A stretch of DNA of 64,000 nt from Acidicapsa dinghuensis (GCF_025685685.1 NZ_JAGSYH010000002.1:48768-112767), one strand, 5' to 3'. Shown: positions 28,682 through 38,572, counted from the first letter of the stretch. Numbers and translations are program-made. The notes: generated by a model from the sequence alone, not told the origin.

Positions 28682-29455
28682 ATGAAACGAATTCCTGGAA
28701 TGCTGGCAGCGATTTGCCTTGCGACAAGTATGGCGTGTTTGACACAGAGCCCTTTCATCGGCAAGTGGGAGTTTGACTCATCGAGAAGCAGAACTCCGGA
28801 TGAGATGAAGGTTCAAAGCCAGGGCGGCAACAAGTACATCTTCGATTTTGGCGGAGGCGCGGAAACGATTGTGGCGGATGGGACCGATCAGCCGGGCCTC
28901 CAAGGGACTCTGCTTTCAGCGAAGCAGGAAGCGCCGGATACATGGATTATTGAGCGCAAGAAAGATGGCCGGTTGATGCTGAGGGCGACGTGGAAGCTTT
29001 CGGCGGATGGCAATACGCTGACGGACTATTACCGCGAGTTTGAGCAGGACGGTACGACGTTGAGTCTGGATTATGTCTACCAGCGCGTGGGTGGAGGATC
29101 GGGATTTGCCGCGGACTGGCAAAGCATCAAGGAGACGAGGAATACTCCGCTGTGGCTGGAGGTGAAGGCTTATGAAGATGACGGGCTTGCCTTTAACACT
29201 CCTGGACAGCAGAAGCCGCTGAACGTGAAGTTTGATGGCACGGAGCGCGCCATGGATAGCGCGAGCGATGGGCAGGGTCCGGCTGTGTCGGCTCGGAAGG
29301 TGGACGAGCACAATGTCGTGATGACATTTAAAAACAACGGCAAGGTGACGCTGACCCAGGAGGTTGGGCTATCGGCAGATCTGAAAACGTTGACGATCAC
29401 CTTGCGTTTTGTGGGGCGAGAGAAGCCGGATGTAATGGTTTACCAGCGGCAGTAG
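28682..29455 (+). CDS. Small exported protein of unknown function
   Basis: A 257-residue product with an N-terminal signal (RIPGMLAAICLATSMACLTQ). A Cys at residue 19 might be a lipoprotein site, but the -3 residue does not fit well. The first part (FIGKWEFDSSRSRTP, MLRATWKLSADGNTLTDYYREF) resembles the beta-barrel repeats of lipocalin-like domains common in acidobacterial exported proteins. The second part is also beta-rich. ATG at 28682 has AAGGAGG upstream. No function can be assigned. Confidence 0.7.
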   Translation: MKRIPGMLAAICLATSMACLTQSPFIGKWEFDSSRSRTPDEMKVQSQGGNKYIFDFGGGAETIVADGTDQPGLQGTLLSAKQEAPDTWIIERKKDGRLMLRATWKLSADGNTLTDYYREFEQDGTTLSLDYVYQRVGGGSGFAADWQSIKETRNTPLWLEVKAYEDDGLAFNTPGQQKPLNVKFDGTERAMDSASDGQGPAVSARKVDEHNVVMTFKNNGKVTLTQEVGLSADLKTLTITLRFVGREKPDVMVYQRQ

Positions 29456-29478
29456 GTGCGCTGATTGCTCATGCGCAC
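29456..29478 (+). terminator. Hairpin after the exported protein gene
   Basis: GTGCGC pairs with GCGCAC across an 11-nt loop starting at the stop codon. It lies between convergent genes and has no T-run. Confidence 0.3.
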
Positions 29479-29511
29479 AGCGGTTGTGTGAGTGTCCTGA
29501 ACGGGTGGGGA

Positions 29512-30789
29512 TTACCTGAGGCCGGCGGCGGCGGTTTTGGTGATGGTGCCGTTGGCGTCGTCGTCTTTAAAAGCCCAGATGAACGCGCCGCCGAGGCCAC
29601 CGGGGACGCGCTTGCGAATGTACACAGTTTTAAGCCACACGGTGACCGGGTCATCGTAGGACCAGAAGGTCTGCGAGGTGGGGTTGTAGAGCCACACGGC
29701 GAGCCGGCGCTCATCGAAGTAAGACTTGTAGCCGGTGAGGCCGGTAAGCGTGAGATATGTGATGACACCGGGCGTTTGCAGATAATCGGTGGTGGGAAAC
29801 GGAGCTGGATCGGTTGAGGTTTGATACAGGCCATGGTTGGTGCTGGGAACGCCGGTCCAACCGCGCGCATAGGTAGGAATGCCAAGGACGAGCTTTTCTC
29901 CGGGAACGCCAGCCTTAAGATACGAGCGAACGGTGTAGTCGATGTAGAAATTCTCGGAGGCGTCGGGATCCTGTTTGTCGTCGAAGAGTGGAGACGCGTG
30001 ATTGGTGGAAGTCTCCCAGGTGCCGTGGAAGTCGTAACCCTGCAGGTTGAAGAAGTCTAACTGCCGCGCGACTTCGGCTAGCTGGAGGTTGGAGAAATTC
30101 TGCTGACCGGCGGGTCCGAACATCGTCAGCAGATAATGCTTGTGGTTGGCCTTGCCAAGAGCGTCCAACTGCTTGCGAAATTCCTTGAGCAGCAGTGTCG
30201 CGTTTTCTGTGTCGGTGGCGGTGGGAAACTCCCAATCAATATCGATGCCGTCGAAGACGCCCTCAGCGGAAATTCCAGTCGCGACATTGCCTTTGATGAA
30301 CAGATCGATGCAACTGGCGACAATGGCCTGACGGCTCGCAGCGCTACTGGCAGCGGCTGAAAAGCCGGCGGCTCCGGCGAGGGATATCTCCACTTTGAGA
30401 TTTGGATGCAGTTGCTTGAGCTGTTGCAGCGCGGCGAAATTTCCGTACAACGGGCCGGCGTATGGCGCGCCGCTAACACTTGGAAGAGACTGATCCTGAT
30501 AGTCGGCCCAGCTATCGGCGATGGTGCAGCCCGTCGCCGTGGCATTGCCGAAGGCGTAGGTCAAATGCGTGAGCTTATCTGCAACGCCATTGGATTGTAG
30601 ATTGGCAATGTTGAAGCCGGCGAAATAAATGCTCCACTCTTCGAAGTAGCCGCCGACCACTTTGAACTTCTTGTCGTGGTCCGGCTCTCCGGCGAGTAAG
30701 GGACGCGCAATGAAAAATGAAATGAGCAGGCTGGCGAGGAAGAAGATGAGGGCGCGGCGGGGAAGACCTGCAGAGACACGAGTAGGCAT
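29512..30789 (-). CDS. Exported glycoside hydrolase family 18 (chitinase-like)
   Basis: A 425-residue secreted enzyme predicted to hydrolyse chitin or related beta-1,4-GlcNAc polymers. A signal peptide (LIFFLASLLISFFIARPLLA) precedes a TIM barrel beginning KVVGGYFEEWSIY. The GH18 motif is intact: DGIDIDWEFP, near residue 170, with the catalytic Glu. Later strands include HKHYLLTMFGPAG, FFNLQGYDFHG and GIPTYARGW. No separate chitin-binding domain is present. ATG at 30789 follows GAGGGAG. It stands alone between convergent and divergent neighbours. Confidence 0.9.
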   Translation of the reverse strand: MPTRVSAGLPRRALIFFLASLLISFFIARPLLAGEPDHDKKFKVVGGYFEEWSIYFAGFNIANLQSNGVADKLTHLTYAFGNATATGCTIADSWADYQDQSLPSVSGAPYAGPLYGNFAALQQLKQLHPNLKVEISLAGAAGFSAAASSAASRQAIVASCIDLFIKGNVATGISAEGVFDGIDIDWEFPTATDTENATLLLKEFRKQLDALGKANHKHYLLTMFGPAGQQNFSNLQLAEVARQLDFFNLQGYDFHGTWETSTNHASPLFDDKQDPDASENFYIDYTVRSYLKAGVPGEKLVLGIPTYARGWTGVPSTNHGLYQTSTDPAPFPTTDYLQTPGVITYLTLTGLTGYKSYFDERRLAVWLYNPTSQTFWSYDDPVTVWLKTVYIRKRVPGGLGGAFIWAFKDDDANGTITKTAAAGLR

Positions 30790-31071
30790 AGAACTCCCTC
30801 AGGGAGAGGATGTTAACCGGCGGAAGGAATATACAACTCCAGAGCACCGCTGACAACAGGAAACATATGTACCGCAGGATGAGTGTTCTAGCCGAGAGAT
30901 ATATCGCCTGGTCACTTATCGAGCGGTCTGCAGCGGAACGACGGCTCATGGACTGCGATGGCTGGTTCCTTGTAACAGCCATACTTCGTGCGGCGGATTC
31001 TTTCGCTGTCAGGGGTCTGCACGACACTATCTTCGGCATCTCAAAAAGGAGTGACAGATACTATTTCAGCT

Positions 31072-31488
31072 ATGAGTACCGATGTTTTGTTTATTGCGGG
31101 GTTTGGGCCGATTGATCGCGATGTTGCCGAGAGCCGGACTTTGTTTGAGGAGAGTCTTGGCATCCAATTTAAGGAGGACACTGAGGGGTATCTGTACACC
31201 GGTGCTCTGCAAGGTGCGAAGCATTTTGCGCTGTGGCCTCTTGCACAGGCTGCGCGGTCGTGTTTCGGCACCGATGCATGGCCTGCCGATATTCCCATTC
31301 CGCAGGCATGGCTGGAGTTTGAGGTGCAAGACGTGGAGAGAGCGACGGCCGATCTGGAGTCGCGTGGATACCGGATGCTGATCAAGAACAGGACGGAGCC
31401 TTGGGGGCAAACGGTGAGCCGGTTTCTGTCGCCTGAGGGGTTGCTGGTTGCGGTGACGTTTACGCCGTCTTTGCGGGAGTCTGAGTGA
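31072..31488 (+). CDS. VOC/glyoxalase superfamily protein
   Basis: A 138-residue protein with the paired beta-alpha-beta units of the VOC fold: DVLFIAGFGPIDRDVAESRTLFEESLG, then PQAWLEFEVQDVERATADLESRGYRM and SRFLSPEGLLVAVTFTP. Such proteins include glyoxalases, dioxygenases and antibiotic-binding proteins; this one cannot be narrowed down. The start at 31072 is the Met fitting the fold. A purine-rich AAAGGAG lies rather far (20 nt) upstream, so the start is not certain. Confidence 0.75.
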   Translation: MSTDVLFIAGFGPIDRDVAESRTLFEESLGIQFKEDTEGYLYTGALQGAKHFALWPLAQAARSCFGTDAWPADIPIPQAWLEFEVQDVERATADLESRGYRMLIKNRTEPWGQTVSRFLSPEGLLVAVTFTPSLRESE

Positions 31489-31538
31489 TTGAGAGGTTCG
31501 GAGCGCGATTTGGCTCGGATGTTCTGAGTTTGAATTGC

Positions 31539-32072
31539 TTAGGCTGGTTCGACTCCTAATGCTGGATGCACCCAGCCGTGGAGACATTGCTCTGATAGTT
31601 CGAAGGATCGCTCGCGGGTTATGCCGTTTCTTTGCTCGATGGCGAGAGGATGATCTGTCCCCTCAAGCTCGATCCACGAACGCTGCCCGGGTGGGCGGGA
31701 GTGAACGTTGCACTTGAGATTCACGGTATTAGGGTATTGCCAGATGCGATTGCAGAACCAGCCAAAATACGATGGCTCGTGGACGCGCAAAGGGCTATGA
31801 GCCAGTTCGCGCTCACGGTCGAAGTTTGCGCGGCTGAGCGATGACCAAACCCCGAAGGCGAAGATTTCTTCCGATCCTACGACCGGGATTTCCAACATTG
31901 CGCGAATGAAGAAGTGCTCGCCAGCGATGACGCAATAGTCGGAATCGATCCACGATCCGGATGAGGATTGATACGAGTTGCGATACTCCCAGGGGGCGGG
32001 AGCATCGAAGGCGAAGCTATTTGCCACGCCGTTATGAATCTTGCCGCAAGTGCTGCATTTCCAGGAAGTCAT
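31539..32072 (-). CDS. DUF2199 family protein
   Basis: A 177-residue cytoplasmic protein of unknown function. It begins MTSWKCSTCGKIHNGVANSF, a Cys-x-x-Cys zinc-knuckle-like start, then FAFDAPAPWEYRN, DSDYCVIAGEHFFIRAMLEIPV and EIFAFGVWSSLSRANF, the usual layout of DUF2199. The start at 32072 puts the knuckle at the N terminus; upstream codons run into palindromic repeat DNA. Confidence 0.75.
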   Translation of the reverse strand: MTSWKCSTCGKIHNGVANSFAFDAPAPWEYRNSYQSSSGSWIDSDYCVIAGEHFFIRAMLEIPVVGSEEIFAFGVWSSLSRANFDRERELAHSPLRVHEPSYFGWFCNRIWQYPNTVNLKCNVHSRPPGQRSWIELEGTDHPLAIEQRNGITRERSFELSEQCLHGWVHPALGVEPA

Positions 32073-32103
32073 TTGGGAATAATAGCGCTCGCATGTAGAG
32101 CCC

Positions 32104-32158
32104 GCGGCTGAAGCCGCTTCTAGTAAACGCTGTTTATTCAGGGGCATAAATGCCCCTG
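32104..32158. repeat. REP-like pair of palindromes
   Basis: GCGGCT-GA-AGCCGC (32104-32117) is followed 21 nt later by CAGGGGCAT-AA-ATGCCCCTG (32139-32158). The two different GC-rich palindromes beside each other, between genes, look like a repetitive extragenic palindromic element. Only one copy lies in this window. Confidence 0.5.
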
Positions 32159-32234
32159 CTCCCTTCCAAACCCTATTTTGAGTCGCTATTTCAAATAGCT
32201 TTATGAACTTTGGGAAGTGTTCCGATTCAACTGT

Positions 32235-34754
32235 TCATTGCGGAAGGGCTGGTTTTACTACTGGTCTTGGTGGCGGGGAGGATGTGCTGTTTGGCAGGGC
32301 TGGATGAATGGACGGCATAGCAGGCCGGACCTGTGATTGTGGTGCTATTGCATTTGGCCTGATCACGGGCGGAGCCGGTTTTGGCGCTGGATTTTGCTGT
32401 ACTGGTCTGCTGGATTGAGACACGGGTCTGGCAGCGGTTGCTGCGCCCGTGATTCCGGGAGAAGCTTTTGTCGCGGTTGTCTTGGTTTCGATGACCGCCG
32501 ACTTTGCCGCTTCTGCTTTGGCGGTCTCTGCTGTTGCGCTGTCGCCGGGGAAGGTTTCGCCGTCTTTGCCTTTGATGGCTTCGCGCATGAAGTCGATCCA
32601 GATGGGGAGAGCGACCCGGGCGCCTTGTTCCTTGTCGCCGAGGGATTGGCGGCTGTCGTAGCCGACCCAGACGCCGCAGGTGACGGACGGCGAGAAGCCG
32701 AGGAACCAGGCGTCGGTGAAGTCGCTGGTGGTGCCGGTTTTGCCGCCGAGGGCATGTTTCAACTGGGCCGCGGCGGCGCCGGTGCCGGAGCGGGTGACTT
32801 CCTTGAGCATGCCCATCATGGTGCGGGCGGTTTGCTGGGTGGTGACTTCCTTGACTTCGGGGGTTTGTTCCCAGAGGGTGATGCCGTCGGCGTTTTCGAC
32901 CTTGCGGATGAGGCGCGGGGTGACGCGGATGCCGTCGTTGGGAAAGACGGAGTAGGAGGCGACCTGCTGTTCGAGGGTGATTTCGACGGCTCCGAGGGCA
33001 ACGGGCAGGTAGGCGGGGATATTGCTGGTGACGCCGAAGCGGTGGGCGGTGTCGATGACCTTATGGATGCCGACGCGGGCGGCGAGCTTGAGGGCGGGGA
33101 TGTTGCGTGATTCGGCAAAGGCGTTCTGGATGGTCATGGCGCCTTTGTAGTCGCCCTCGTAGTTATGGGGAGTGTAGGAGCCGAAACTGACGGGGGCGTC
33201 GATGATAATGTCGGTGGGCTTGACACCTTCTTCGATAGCGGTGGTGTAGACGTAGGGCTTGAAGCTGGAGCCGGTCTGGCGCTCGGCCTGGGTGGCGCGG
33301 TTGAACTGCGAAGTGGAGTAGTCGCGGCCGCCGACCATGGCGAGGATGTCGCCGGAAGTGTTGTCAATGGCCATGAGCGAGCCTTCAACGCCCGAGTCCT
33401 GCTCGAGGGTGGCTTTATGGGCTGTGCCTTCCATGCCGAGGTCGAGGTGGACGTAGATGATGTCGCCGGGCTTGACGAGATCGTCGCCGTGAGCCTGGCC
33501 GGTCCATTTCCAATCCTCGGGGATCATGACGATGGGCATGGAGCCGACGCGGGCACGGATCTCAAGGGGCAGGACGGAGGTGACGAGGGCGTGGACGTAG
33601 TCGCCGGGGCCGGATTTCATGGCCCAGTCGGGGTGCTTGTACTCGTCCATGTCGCCGCCCTGGGTGATGACGTTGTAGCGTGCGCCTTTCCAGCCGCGAC
33701 GCCGCTCGTCCGCGGCTACACCGTCGAGGACGGCGTGGTTGGCGGTCTGCTGGAGATCGACGTCGAGGGTGGTTTCGACGCGGAGGCCGTCTTCGTGGAC
33801 CTCTTCTGCACCGAACTGCTTTTCGAGCTCGCGTCGGACTTCTTCGATGTACCAAGGAGCGACGGACATCTGAGGTTGGGCGATGTGGAGGCCGAGCGGG
33901 GCGTCGCGGGCGATCTCGGCCTGCTGATGGGTGATGGCTTTGTCGTTCTCCATCTCGGTTAGAACGAGGTTGCGGCGGCGGAGGGCTTTTTCAGGATTGA
34001 TGAGCGGCGAGTAGGCGACGGGGCCTTTGGGAAGGCCAGCCAGGAGGGCCGCTTCGGTCAGGTTGAGCTGGCTGGCGTGCTTGGAAAAGTAGAACTCGGA
34101 GGCGGCCTCGAACCCGTAGTTGCCGTGGCCGAGGTAGATCTGGTTGCCGTAGAGGGTGAAGATCTGCTCCTTGGTGAAGGAGCGCTCGATCTGGATGGCG
34201 AGGTAGGCCTCCTGGAGCTTGCGGGCGGTGGTGCGCTCGGCAGAGAGGAAGAGGTTGCGGGCGAGCTGCATGGTGAGGGTGGAGGCACCCTGGGCGCGTC
34301 CGTGGGAAGCGATGTCATGCCAGGCGGCCCCCATGACGCGGAAGACATTGATGCCCCAGTGGGATTCGAAGTTCTTGTCTTCAATGGAGATAACGGCCTG
34401 GCGAAGGACGGGGGCAAAATCGTCGTAATTGACGATGATGCGGCGCTCGAGGGCGAACGAGCCGAAGGGACGTCCCTTGCGATCGTAGAGATCGGTGGTG
34501 GTAGAGGGACGGTAGCGCTCAAGGTCATGGATCTGGGGCAGATCAGCGGAGTACACGAGCATGAGGCCGGCGAGGGAGCCTGTGACGGCGGCGAGGAAGA
34601 AGAGGATTCCAAAGGCGACGCGGCCGGCGAGCTTGCGCTGGCGACGATTGGCGGCTGGAGCAGCGGTTCGCTTTTGAGGAGGGCGAAAGCCGCCGTGCGC
34701 GGAGTTGCGTTCTGCTGGGCTGGCTGGACGCTGCGGAGGGGAGGTGGAAGCCAA
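32235..34754 (-). CDS. Penicillin-binding protein 1A-type bifunctional transglycosylase/transpeptidase
   Basis: A class A PBP of 839 residues that polymerises and cross-links peptidoglycan at the inner membrane. A membrane helix lies at about 45-70 (GILFFLAAVTGSLAGLMLVY). The GT51 domain (about 85-260) has VISIEDKNFESHWGI with the catalytic Glu, and GRAQGASTLTMQLARNLFL. The transpeptidase domain (about 390-720) has the SxxK nucleophile in QTGSSFKPYVYT, SRN in AFAESRNIPALK, and KTGTT. A Pro/Ala-rich tail of about 100 residues follows. The sequence is strongly GC-rich and gives long spurious frames on the other strand. Confidence 0.95.
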   Translation of the reverse strand: MASTSPPQRPASPAERNSAHGGFRPPQKRTAAPAANRRQRKLAGRVAFGILFFLAAVTGSLAGLMLVYSADLPQIHDLERYRPSTTTDLYDRKGRPFGSFALERRIIVNYDDFAPVLRQAVISIEDKNFESHWGINVFRVMGAAWHDIASHGRAQGASTLTMQLARNLFLSAERTTARKLQEAYLAIQIERSFTKEQIFTLYGNQIYLGHGNYGFEAASEFYFSKHASQLNLTEAALLAGLPKGPVAYSPLINPEKALRRRNLVLTEMENDKAITHQQAEIARDAPLGLHIAQPQMSVAPWYIEEVRRELEKQFGAEEVHEDGLRVETTLDVDLQQTANHAVLDGVAADERRRGWKGARYNVITQGGDMDEYKHPDWAMKSGPGDYVHALVTSVLPLEIRARVGSMPIVMIPEDWKWTGQAHGDDLVKPGDIIYVHLDLGMEGTAHKATLEQDSGVEGSLMAIDNTSGDILAMVGGRDYSTSQFNRATQAERQTGSSFKPYVYTTAIEEGVKPTDIIIDAPVSFGSYTPHNYEGDYKGAMTIQNAFAESRNIPALKLAARVGIHKVIDTAHRFGVTSNIPAYLPVALGAVEITLEQQVASYSVFPNDGIRVTPRLIRKVENADGITLWEQTPEVKEVTTQQTARTMMGMLKEVTRSGTGAAAAQLKHALGGKTGTTSDFTDAWFLGFSPSVTCGVWVGYDSRQSLGDKEQGARVALPIWIDFMREAIKGKDGETFPGDSATAETAKAEAAKSAVIETKTTATKASPGITGAATAARPVSQSSRPVQQNPAPKPAPPVIRPNAIAPQSQVRPAMPSIHPALPNSTSSPPPRPVVKPALPQ

Positions 34755-34903
34755 AACAATGCCTCAAGCCCGAGCCTACCATGATCGGGAGTGTGATTGC
34801 TGGGGCGGGTTATTGGGCGTATCCGGTGTCTAAAGCTGTTCAAAATGCTAACGGGCGGCCGGATTGCTCCTCCGCCCGTTGTTTCGTCAGCTCTAAGTCC
34901 TGC

Positions 34904-36097
34904 TTACGCTGTCTTTGCCTTGAGGATGGAGAGCGCCTTATCAAGAGCGGGATCACCCTTGGGCTCTGCGCCGGTTTCTTCTTCTTCGGCCTGCTGCTCA
35001 GGGGTAAGGCCTGCGGGAACGTTGGGGGTGACGGCGTCATCGAGGAACTTTTTGCCGCTGGGGCTGGAGTAGGTGGCGACGGTGAGGATTACGGCTGCGC
35101 CGTCGGGCAGTTCCAAAGTTTTCTGAACGGAACCTTCGCCGAAGGTGCGCTCACCGACCACATCGGCGCGCTTGTTGTCTTCGAGTGCCGCGGCGGCGAG
35201 CTCGGCGGCGCCGGAGGTGCCACGGTTAACGAGAACGGCCATGGGAGCGGCGGTAATGAATTTCGATGGGTCGGCGGTGAAGGTCTGAGTGGGGAACTTC
35301 TGGCCGCTCAGGGTAGCAATGGTTCCCTGCTTGAGGAAGAAGTTGGCGAGGCGCTCACCCTGGGCTTCGTCGCCCTGGCTGACGTCGCGCAAGTCCAAAA
35401 GAATCTTCTTGTTATCTTTGCCTGCGGTCTTGAGCTGGGCGGCGATCTGGTCCACGCGAGCCTGGGTGAGGACGATGGGCTTGAGGTAAACGATGCTGCC
35501 GTTCTCGAATTGATCTTCGGCGAGAGCCGGAATTGAGGGAACTGTGCGGGCTAGAGTGAGCTTGTCCGGATCTGGTTTGCGGGGACGGATGACGGAAAGG
35601 ACCACTTCCGAACCGGGTTTGCCCTCAAGCATGGCGCGAATCATCGCCAGAGAGAGCTCGCGTGTGGACTGGCCGTCGATGGATTCGATGGCATCACCGT
35701 CGGTTAGCTGCTCTTTTTCCGCCGGAGAGCCGGGCAGAACGCTGACAATAACGGCGTATCCGAAACGCTTGGAGACGGTCAGGCCTACCTGGGCGTCGGC
35801 GCCGACGGGATGGTCCTTATAGATTTTGTACTCGGCCGGGGTCATGTAGCTGGAGTCGGCATCGAGGGACTCAAGCAGGCCATGCAATGCGCCGGTGGTT
35901 ACATCGTTCATGTTGGGCGCGGTGACGTATTCAGCCTGAATGTGCTTGAGCACCTGCTGATAGACGTTCATCTGTTTGTACGCGCCGTCATCGTTGGAAT
36001 CGGCGCGGACGGCGTGGAGGCCAAACTCGCCGGCAATGAGGGCTACAAGCAGCCCGAGAGACAGCACAAAGACCGAACGTTGAAACAAACGATGCAT
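34904..36097 (-). CDS. S41 C-terminal-processing-protease homologue lacking the catalytic dyad
   Basis: A 397-residue exported protein of the CtpA/Prc family. It has a membrane anchor or signal (VFVLSLGLLVALIAGEFGLHAV), an N-terminal helical part, a PDZ domain (about 100-175, GYAVIVSVLPGSPAEKEQLTDGD) and the S41 fold (about 195-380). In CtpA-like enzymes the motif NRGSASASE carries the nucleophile and TFGKG the general base, 25 residues apart. Here they read NRGTSGAAE and TFGEG, so Gly296 replaces Ser and Glu321 replaces Lys, with the same spacing. It is probably a pseudoprotease. It lies downstream of nothing obvious and is divergent from htpG. Confidence 0.85.
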   Translation of the reverse strand: MHRLFQRSVFVLSLGLLVALIAGEFGLHAVRADSNDDGAYKQMNVYQQVLKHIQAEYVTAPNMNDVTTGALHGLLESLDADSSYMTPAEYKIYKDHPVGADAQVGLTVSKRFGYAVIVSVLPGSPAEKEQLTDGDAIESIDGQSTRELSLAMIRAMLEGKPGSEVVLSVIRPRKPDPDKLTLARTVPSIPALAEDQFENGSIVYLKPIVLTQARVDQIAAQLKTAGKDNKKILLDLRDVSQGDEAQGERLANFFLKQGTIATLSGQKFPTQTFTADPSKFITAAPMAVLVNRGTSGAAELAAAALEDNKRADVVGERTFGEGSVQKTLELPDGAAVILTVATYSSPSGKKFLDDAVTPNVPAGLTPEQQAEEEETGAEPKGDPALDKALSILKAKTA

Positions 36098-36289
36098 TTA
36101 CACCCCAAATTCGGGATTCCAGCCGGAAAACCGTACTCTGATAGACGAATGATACTCCAAAGTGGTTTTCGGAAGCTTGGCGCGAGGCGAATTCCAACGT
36201 GGAAACGGCGCGAAATGGAAATTTCATACCATTCGAGTGATTTGGCGGGGCTGGAGCGTAAGCGGGAGTTTTTGGATAATAAGGAAGTT

Positions 36290-38155
36290 ATGTCTAAACG
36301 TGAATTTCAGACAGAAGTAAGCCAACTCCTACAGTTGATTGTCCATTCGCTTTACTCACACCCGGAGATTTTTCTCCGCGAACTGGTTTCGAACGCTTCG
36401 GACGCGCTGGATAAGCTGCGACATCTGACGCTGACCGACGATGCCTATAAGTCGCTGCCTTTTGAGCCGCGGATTGACCTGGATCTGGACGAAGAAAAGA
36501 AGACACTGTCGATCTCGGATACGGGCATTGGCATGAATGAAGAAGATCTGATTTCTCATCTGGGTACGATTGCCCGGTCAGGAACGAAGAACTTTCTGAC
36601 GCAGCTTTCGGGCGATGCGCGGAGGGATTCGAACCTGATTGGCCAGTTTGGCGTGGGGTTCTACAGCGCCTTTATGGTGGCGGACAAGGTTGAGGTGACG
36701 TCACGCAAGGCCGGTGAGGAAAAGGCTTGGCGTTGGATTTCGGACGGAAAGAGCGGTTTTGAGATCGAGCCAGCCGAGAGGGCAGTTGCCGGGACGACGG
36801 TGCTGCTGCACTTTAACGATGAGGGTGCGCAGTATGCCAATAGTTGGCGGCTGCAGGAGATTGTGAAGAAGTACTCGAACCACATCGCGTTTCCGATCTT
36901 TTTGACCTATGACAAGAGCGAGTGGAATGAGGAAGAAAAGAAATCCACGAAGACACGGGTGACGGAGCAGGTGAACGTGGCAAGCGCGATGTGGCGCCGG
37001 TCCAAGTCTGAACTGAAGGATGAGGATTACAAGGAACTGTTCAAGTCGCTGGCTGGTGGATGGGAAGAACCGCTGTTCTGGTTTCATACCAAGGCTGAGG
37101 GGTCGCTGGAGTACACGACGCTGTTTTATGTTCCGGCCAAGGCACCACTGGATCTCTATCGCGCGGATTACAAGAGCGGCGTGAAACTGTATGTGAAGCG
37201 GGTCTTCATCATGGATGACTCGAAGGATCTGCTGCCGGAGTATCTGCGTTTTGTGCGCGGCATCATCGACAGCGAAGACCTGCCGCTGAATGTGAGCCGC
37301 GAGATTCTGCAGCAGAATCGGGTGCTTTCGAACATTCGCACGGCGAGCGTGAAGAAGATTCTTTCGGAACTGAAAAACATTGCGGAGAACGACAAGGAGA
37401 AGTACGCGACGTTCATCGCTGAGTACAACCGGCTGTTGAAGGAGGGTTTGTACAGCGACTTTGCGAACCGCGAGACGCTGCTGGAACTGATCCGCGTAAA
37501 GACGACAAAGGCGGATGGGCTGACGAGCCTGGCTGATGTGAAGTCGCGAATGCAGGATGGGCAGAAGGCGATCTACTACATCACGGGCGGAACAGAGGCT
37601 CTGCTGCGCACCTCGCCGCTGCTGGAGATTTACAGGAAGAAGGGCATCGAAGTGCTGGTGCTCGATGACGAGATCGATGAGATTGTCTTCTCAGGTATTG
37701 AAAAGTACGACGACATCGAATTGAAGTCTGTGAATCGCACTGCGACGAGCGACGACTTCAAGGACGAGGCGCAGGCGGATAAGACGGAAGAGGTGAAGCC
37801 GCTGCTGGAGAAGATCAAGGCGATTCTTGGCGACCGGGTGAAGGATGTACGGGCATCGGCGCGGCTGGCAGATAGTCCGTCGTGCATTGTGACGGATGAG
37901 GATGAGCCCTCGGCGCGGATGCGGCAGATGATGAAGGCGATGGGGCAGCAAAATCTTCCGGAGCTGAAGCCTACGCTGGAGATCAACCCGGAGCACGCGA
38001 TTGTGCAGAAGCTGCTGAACCATGCGGATGACAAGGTGACGGAAGATGCGGCCTGGCTGCTGTTTGACCAGGCGCTGTTGCTGGAGGGAACGCAGTTGCA
38101 GGATCCGGCGGCGTTTGTTCAGCGATTGAACCGGGTACTGCAGCAGTCTGTGTAA
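36290..38155 (+). CDS. htpG: Molecular chaperone HtpG (Hsp90)
   Basis: A 621-residue cytosolic ATP-dependent chaperone. The N-terminal GHKL ATPase domain shows [36 protein letters not shown] and [19 protein letters not shown]. The middle domain has the typical [20 protein letters not shown] and [20 protein letters not shown]; a dimerisation domain follows. Start ATG at 36290 follows AAGGA; the frame is open 160 codons upstream, but that part overlaps the divergent gene and has no resemblance. Confidence 0.97.
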
Positions 38156-38164
38156 TTTGTGGAT

Positions 38165-38190
38165 GCCCAGGCTCGACTACGGACCTGGGC
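38165..38190 (+). terminator. Hairpin after htpG
   Basis: GCCCAGG pairs with CCTGGGC across a 12-nt loop, 10 nt past the htpG stop. No T-run follows, so it is a weak candidate. Confidence 0.4.
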
Positions 38191-38248
38191 GTTCCGACAA
38201 GAGTCAAAATCTGTTGATTCGAGTCTGCCGCCCTGAGAGCATGAGTGT

Positions 38249-38572
38249 ATGAAGGTCTTTTTGTTCGTGCTCCTGGCGACGGTACTCGAAGCAACAGGAG
38301 ATGCGGTTGTGCGGATTGCCCTGCATGAAAATAATGTGTCCGCCCGGCTTGGTTTTTTCCTGTGCGGAGCATTGGCGCTGACTCTTTATGGGACCTCGCT
38401 CAATATGGCTCCTGTGGAGTTTGCTCAGGTCACCGGCATTTATATAGCGACTCTATTTGTAGTCTTCCAGATCGCAAATTATCTGTTCTTTCGAACGCTC
38501 CCTACTGCTCCGGTATTTGTCGGTGGAAGCCTCATTATTGCCGGAGGGCTGATCGTTGGACTTTGGAAATAA
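38249..38572 (+). CDS. SMR/DMT-like four-helix membrane protein
   Basis: A 107-residue protein with four membrane helices, the size and layout of small multidrug resistance transporters. Glu14 in helix 1 (FVLLATVLEATGDAV) matches the essential Glu14 of EmrE. The Trp of EmrE helix 3 is absent (FAQVTGIYIATLFVV), and helix 4 is FVGGSLIIAGGLIVGL. It may therefore belong to another branch of the drug/metabolite superfamily. It stands alone and is followed by a terminator-like hairpin. Confidence 0.7.
   Translation: MKVFLFVLLATVLEATGDAVVRIALHENNVSARLGFFLCGALALTLYGTSLNMAPVEFAQVTGIYIATLFVVFQIANYLFFRTLPTAPVFVGGSLIIAGGLIVGLWK

Noticed and set aside
33165-33962. Plus-strand frame over PBP1A
   Set aside because: Gly/Asp/Val-rich shadow caused by the biased third codon positions of the PBP gene.
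35810-36289. 160-codon N-terminal extension of HtpG
   Set aside because: It overlaps the divergent S41-like gene and does not resemble Hsp90; ATG at 36290 has AAGGA and matches the family N terminus.
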